Shown: one piece after another, positions 61,066 to 64,000 of the stretch | Position numbering within the stretch: the first letter of the stretch is position 1 | Layout of the letters: every line of letters starts with the position of its first letter | Source: AWTP1-13 sp963775835 | GTDB lineage: Bacteria; Pseudomonadota; Alphaproteobacteria; Rhizobiales; Hyphomicrobiaceae | Length of the DNA: 64,000 nucleotides | Assembly (NCBI GenBank): GCA_963775835.1 | Contig: CAVZKV010000015.1 | Span: 248,001 to 312,000, forward strand | Direction: 5' to 3' | Notes under the pieces: generated by a model | What the model was told of the DNA's origin: nothing | What the model saw: only the letters and a program-made list of their open reading frames with translations | The model's database searches: none | Program-made: the position numbers and the translations under genes

Positions 61066-63384
61066 GTGGATTGCCGATCGTGGCAGAGCCGGGTGGTGCT
61101 TGCGCTGGTGGCCCTCGTCTATCTCATGATGGGGCGGGCCGTTGCCGCCGATAGCATCAGCGCCGTGGAGGTGGTGGGCAACCGCACCGTCGACGCCGCC
61201 TCGATCCGCAGCCACCTGCGTCTTGGCAACGGGGGCACGATTACGCCCGCCCAGATCGACGAAGCTCTAAAAGCGCTCTTTGCCACCGGGCATTTCTCCG
61301 ACGTGCGCATCGACCGTAAAGGCGGCAAGCTCGTCATCAGCGTCACGGAGAATCCGGTGATCGCCAGCATTGCCTTCCAAGGCAATGCCAATGCCGACAA
61401 ATCCAAGCTCGAGCCGCTTATCGCGCTCAAGGCCCGCGCCCGCTACACGGCGGCCAAGGCGCACGCCGATGCCGTCAAGCTTCGTGACTACTACCGCAGC
61501 CTGGGCAGGCTCGCGACCGAGGTCGAACCAAAGCTCAGCAAGCGTCCGGATGGGCAGGTCGAGATCGTGTTCGCCATCAAGGAGGCCGAGGTCACCAAGA
61601 TCGACAATATTGTCTTCATCGGCAATCGAAGTTTTACCGATCGCCAGCTGCGTGACGTCATCACCACCAGTCAATCGGGCTGGTTCGACATCCTGAAAAC
61701 GGCCGCCTTCTACGATCCCGAGCGCATCAAGCAGGATCAGGATCTGCTGCGGCAGTTCTACCTCAAGAACGGCTTTCCCGATGTGCGGGTAGTGACCGCG
61801 GACGCAAACAAGAACGAGCAGGGCACCGGCTATGCGATCGCGTTCACGATCGAGGAAGGGGAGCGCTACGCCTTCGGGCCGACCACGATCGAATCGAGCA
61901 TCGCCAAGGTCGATACGGCATCGCTGCAATCCTCCGTCACCATCAAGCCGGGCTCTACCTATAATGCGGAGCAGGTGGATAAGTCCGTCGAGCGCATGAC
62001 CCTGATGCTGAGCGATCAAGGGCATGCGTCCGCCAATGTTCGCGTTGTGCCCAAGCGCGATCAGGCAACCCGCACCATCACCATGGCCATCGAGGTGAAG
62101 GAGGGCACGCCGGTTTATGTCGAGCGCATCGAGGTCGCCGGCAACACGCAAACCAAGGACTTTGTCATCCGCCGCGAGCTGCGCTTTGCCGAGGGTGACG
62201 TGGTCAACGCCTTTATCCTCGAGCGGGCCCGCAAGCGCGTGCAGGCATTGGGCTTTTTCAAGAAGGTCACGCTGAAGCGAAAGATCGGCTCGAGCCAGGA
62301 CCGCGTCGTCATCACGGTGGAGGTGATCGAGGACGATACGCGCAACATCGCCTTCGGCGCGGGCTACTCGACCTCGGAAGGTATCGTCGGCGATATTGCG
62401 GTGAGCGAACGCAATCTCTTCGGCAACGGCCAAGCGTTGCGCGTAAAGCTGACGGGCAGCGCCACGCGCTTCCAGGCCGAAGTCGGCTTCACCGAACCAC
62501 GCTTGTTCGGCAGCAACTACGCCGGCGGCTTTGACATCTTCTACAGGGATACCGACTACACCACGCAGTCGTCGTTCAAGAGCCAGAGGGTCGGCGGCGA
62601 CCTGCGGCTTGGCTATCAGATCACCGACGAATGGTCGGGCAGCGTCAATTATACGTTCTCGCGCAACACCATCTACGACGTCGGCGCCAATGCTTCCGCC
62701 GCAATCAAGGAGGCGGTGCCCGGGTTTCCCAATGTTTCCTCCAACACCTACGATACCTCGTCCGTCGGCTACAGCGTGGCCTACGATACGCGCAACAACA
62801 AGCGGCGACCGACGGAGGGCCTCTACTACACCTTATCGCAGGATCTGGCCGGCCTTGGCGGCGACGTGCGCTATCTGCGGTCGGTGGGAGACGCCCGCGC
62901 CTACTACCCCGTTTCCGATACCATCACGGCGGCGGGTCGCGTCACGGGCGGCGTGATCGGCGGCTGGGGAGGGCAGGATGTGAAGCTCCTCGATCTGTTC
63001 TATCGGGGCAGCGAGACCGTGCGTGGCTTTGCCTATTCCGGTATCGGGCCGCGCGACATCCTGAGCCCCAACAAAGACGCGCTGGGCGGGCGCATGTATT
63101 TCGCGACCACCGCCGAACTGTTGTTCCAGATCCCCTACCTGCCGCAGGATTTCGGTCTGCGTGGCGCCGTGTTCGCCGATGCGGGCTCGCTCTGGGGTGT
63201 CAACAAGACCGCGGCATCGCTCCCGGGTCTTGCCGGCAATTCGCTGGCGCCGCGCGCTTCGGTGGGTATGGGATTGGCCTGGGATTCGCCGCTCGGTGCG
63301 CTGAGGGCGGACTATGCCTTCCCGATCGTCAAGCAGCCCTTCGACAAGACGCAGGCTTTCAGCTTCGGCCTGAGCCCCTTCTAG
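61066..63384 (+). CDS. bamA: Outer membrane protein assembly factor BamA
   Basis: A 772-residue Omp85 protein with a signal peptide (VVLALVALVYLMMGRAVA), five POTRA repeats (about residues 30-345, each with the VxGN/IxFxGN type, e.g. SAVEVVGNRTVDAASIRSHL and RIEVAGNTQTKDFVIRRELR) and a 16-strand barrel. The L6 motif region reads LFYRGSETVRGFAYSGIGPR (VRGF). It ends in FSFGLSPF, with the terminal aromatic. It inserts and folds outer membrane proteins. Start is GTG 61066. The usual neighbours (rseP, skp, lpxD, fabZ, lpxA) are absent, so it may be a second copy. Confidence 0.93.
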   Translation: MDCRSWQSRVVLALVALVYLMMGRAVAADSISAVEVVGNRTVDAASIRSHLRLGNGGTITPAQIDEALKALFATGHFSDVRIDRKGGKLVISVTENPVIASIAFQGNANADKSKLEPLIALKARARYTAAKAHADAVKLRDYYRSLGRLATEVEPKLSKRPDGQVEIVFAIKEAEVTKIDNIVFIGNRSFTDRQLRDVITTSQSGWFDILKTAAFYDPERIKQDQDLLRQFYLKNGFPDVRVVTADANKNEQGTGYAIAFTIEEGERYAFGPTTIESSIAKVDTASLQSSVTIKPGSTYNAEQVDKSVERMTLMLSDQGHASANVRVVPKRDQATRTITMAIEVKEGTPVYVERIEVAGNTQTKDFVIRRELRFAEGDVVNAFILERARKRVQALGFFKKVTLKRKIGSSQDRVVITVEVIEDDTRNIAFGAGYSTSEGIVGDIAVSERNLFGNGQALRVKLTGSATRFQAEVGFTEPRLFGSNYAGGFDIFYRDTDYTTQSSFKSQRVGGDLRLGYQITDEWSGSVNYTFSRNTIYDVGANASAAIKEAVPGFPNVSSNTYDTSSVGYSVAYDTRNNKRRPTEGLYYTLSQDLAGLGGDVRYLRSVGDARAYYPVSDTITAAGRVTGGVIGGWGGQDVKLLDLFYRGSETVRGFAYSGIGPRDILSPNKDALGGRMYFATTAELLFQIPYLPQDFGLRGAVFADAGSLWGVNKTAASLPGLAGNSLAPRASVGMGLAWDSPLGALRADYAFPIVKQPFDKTQAFSFGLSPF

Positions 63385-63602
63385 CTTTGCGCCAGAAAGT
63401 AGCTAGCGCCCGTTTGCCGAGCGTGCCGCGGCGCGGCGCTCGCGCGCCAACAAAATCTCGCTCACCGCGGTGTTTTGCTTCCAGGCCGGCCAGGAACGAT
63501 GATATGGCCGCCCCAAGCGGAGGCGGGCGGGTCGATGCCCGCAATGATCAATGGCTGGCCGACGGCAGACGGCCTCCAGGTCGATGTCACGATGGAGCGG
63601 TA

Positions 63603-64000
63603 ATGGCGATGGGTAGCATGAACGGGGCGGAAAGTTTGGTGCGCACCCTGCTTGCCGGGGGCGTGAACGTCTGCTTCACCAATCCTGGCACCTCGGAAAT
63701 GCACTTCGTTGCGGCCCTCGACAAGGTGCCAGGCATGCGTTGCGTGCTGGGCCTGTTCGAAGGCGTCGTCACCGGCGCAGCCGACGGTTACTACCGCATG
63801 CTGGGGCAGCCGGCTTCGACCTTGTTGCACTTGGGGCCGGGCCTCGCCAATGGGCTCGCCAATCTGCACAACGCCAAGAAGGCCAACTCCGGCATCGTCA
63901 ACATCGTCGGCGAGCACGCCACCTATCACATTGCCCATGACGCCCCGCTGACCTCGGACATCCAGGGTCTGGCCGCGCCAATGTCGCATTGGCTGAAGAC
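63603..64000 (+). CDS. ThDP-dependent enzyme, acetolactate synthase-like (3' truncated)
   Basis: The first ~132 codons of a ThDP enzyme running off the window end. ATG 63603 follows GGAGCGG. The N-terminal domain shows VRTLLAGGVNVCFTNPGTSE and MHFVAALDKVPGMRCVLGLF with the catalytic Glu in LFEGVVTGAADGYYRM, and LHLGPGLANGLANLHNAKK. It belongs to the same broad family as 1928-3640 but is clearly a different subgroup. Substrate unknown. Confidence 0.88.
   Translation, partial: MAMGSMNGAESLVRTLLAGGVNVCFTNPGTSEMHFVAALDKVPGMRCVLGLFEGVVTGAADGYYRMLGQPASTLLHLGPGLANGLANLHNAKKANSGIVNIVGEHATYHIAHDAPLTSDIQGLAAPMSHWLK

Overview
The window looks like a GC-rich chromosome segment of an alphaproteobacterium, probably Hyphomicrobiales/Rhizobiales-like. 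The pointers are an Omp25/RopB-type C-terminal barrel module, a DUF992-like protein, single-subunit bacterial Ku, tripartite tricarboxylate (Bug) and TRAP transporters, and IS701/IS110 elements. No rRNA, tRNA or CRISPR array was recognised. The assignment is inference from gene content, not from a marker gene.

Layout. 1-9.2 kb: end of a TctA permease, a DsbA/HCCA-isomerase-like protein, and a leftward operon (FadJ-like bifunctional enzyme, two acyl-CoA dehydrogenases, a Bug binding protein, a ThDP enzyme). 9.7-11.6 kb: a two-module outer membrane protein. 11.65-14.95 kb: an IS701-family element with a CTAG target duplication, cut in two by an IS110-family (IS1111-like) element whose junctions can be read to the base. 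15-18 kb: a TRAP transporter. 18-31.5 kb: an aromatic-acid/CoA-thioester catabolic locus. It has leftward genes (a 2-aminobenzoyl-CoA monooxygenase/reductase-type fusion, SDR, MarR regulator, 2-aminobenzoate-CoA ligase-like enzyme, RidA, IlvD/Edd dehydratase) and divergent rightward genes (alpha/beta hydrolase, acyl-CoA dehydrogenase, acyl-CoA ligase, octopine-dehydrogenase-like enzyme, 3-hydroxyacyl-CoA dehydrogenase). A 16-bp palindrome sits between the two arms. 31.5-43.5 kb: a NicX-like ring-cleavage dioxygenase at the end of a NitT/TauT-type ABC operon, a divergent PhzS-like flavin monooxygenase, a cupin and a complete Liv-type ABC transporter. 44-49.7 kb: a PQQ-type beta-propeller dehydrogenase with a cytochrome c, small proteins, and Ku with a small partner. 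50-54.5 kb: pstCAB-phoU-phoB preceded by a decayed pstS. 54.6-64 kb: DUF992-like, YiiX-like hydrolase, ECF sigma factor, FolE, Rieske-reductase fusion, solute-binding protein, a solitary BamA, and the start of a second ThDP enzyme.

How the genes work together. Most of the left two thirds is uptake plus CoA-dependent degradation of (amino)aromatic or N-heteroaromatic acids. Four transporter classes each sit beside catabolic enzymes, and a MarR regulator probably controls the central divergent pair.

The most striking observation is in the non-coding right end of the IS110 element. It folds into a 5' hairpin and two internal-loop hairpins. One loop carries 9-nt and 7-nt stretches matching the two halves of the element's actual insertion site in IS701. 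The other carries stretches matching the element's own ends. This is the architecture expected of a bridge RNA, so RNA and used target can be read from the same locus. A second general feature is the number of single-base frameshifts in otherwise well-conserved genes, which points to pseudogene formation or to residual assembly error.
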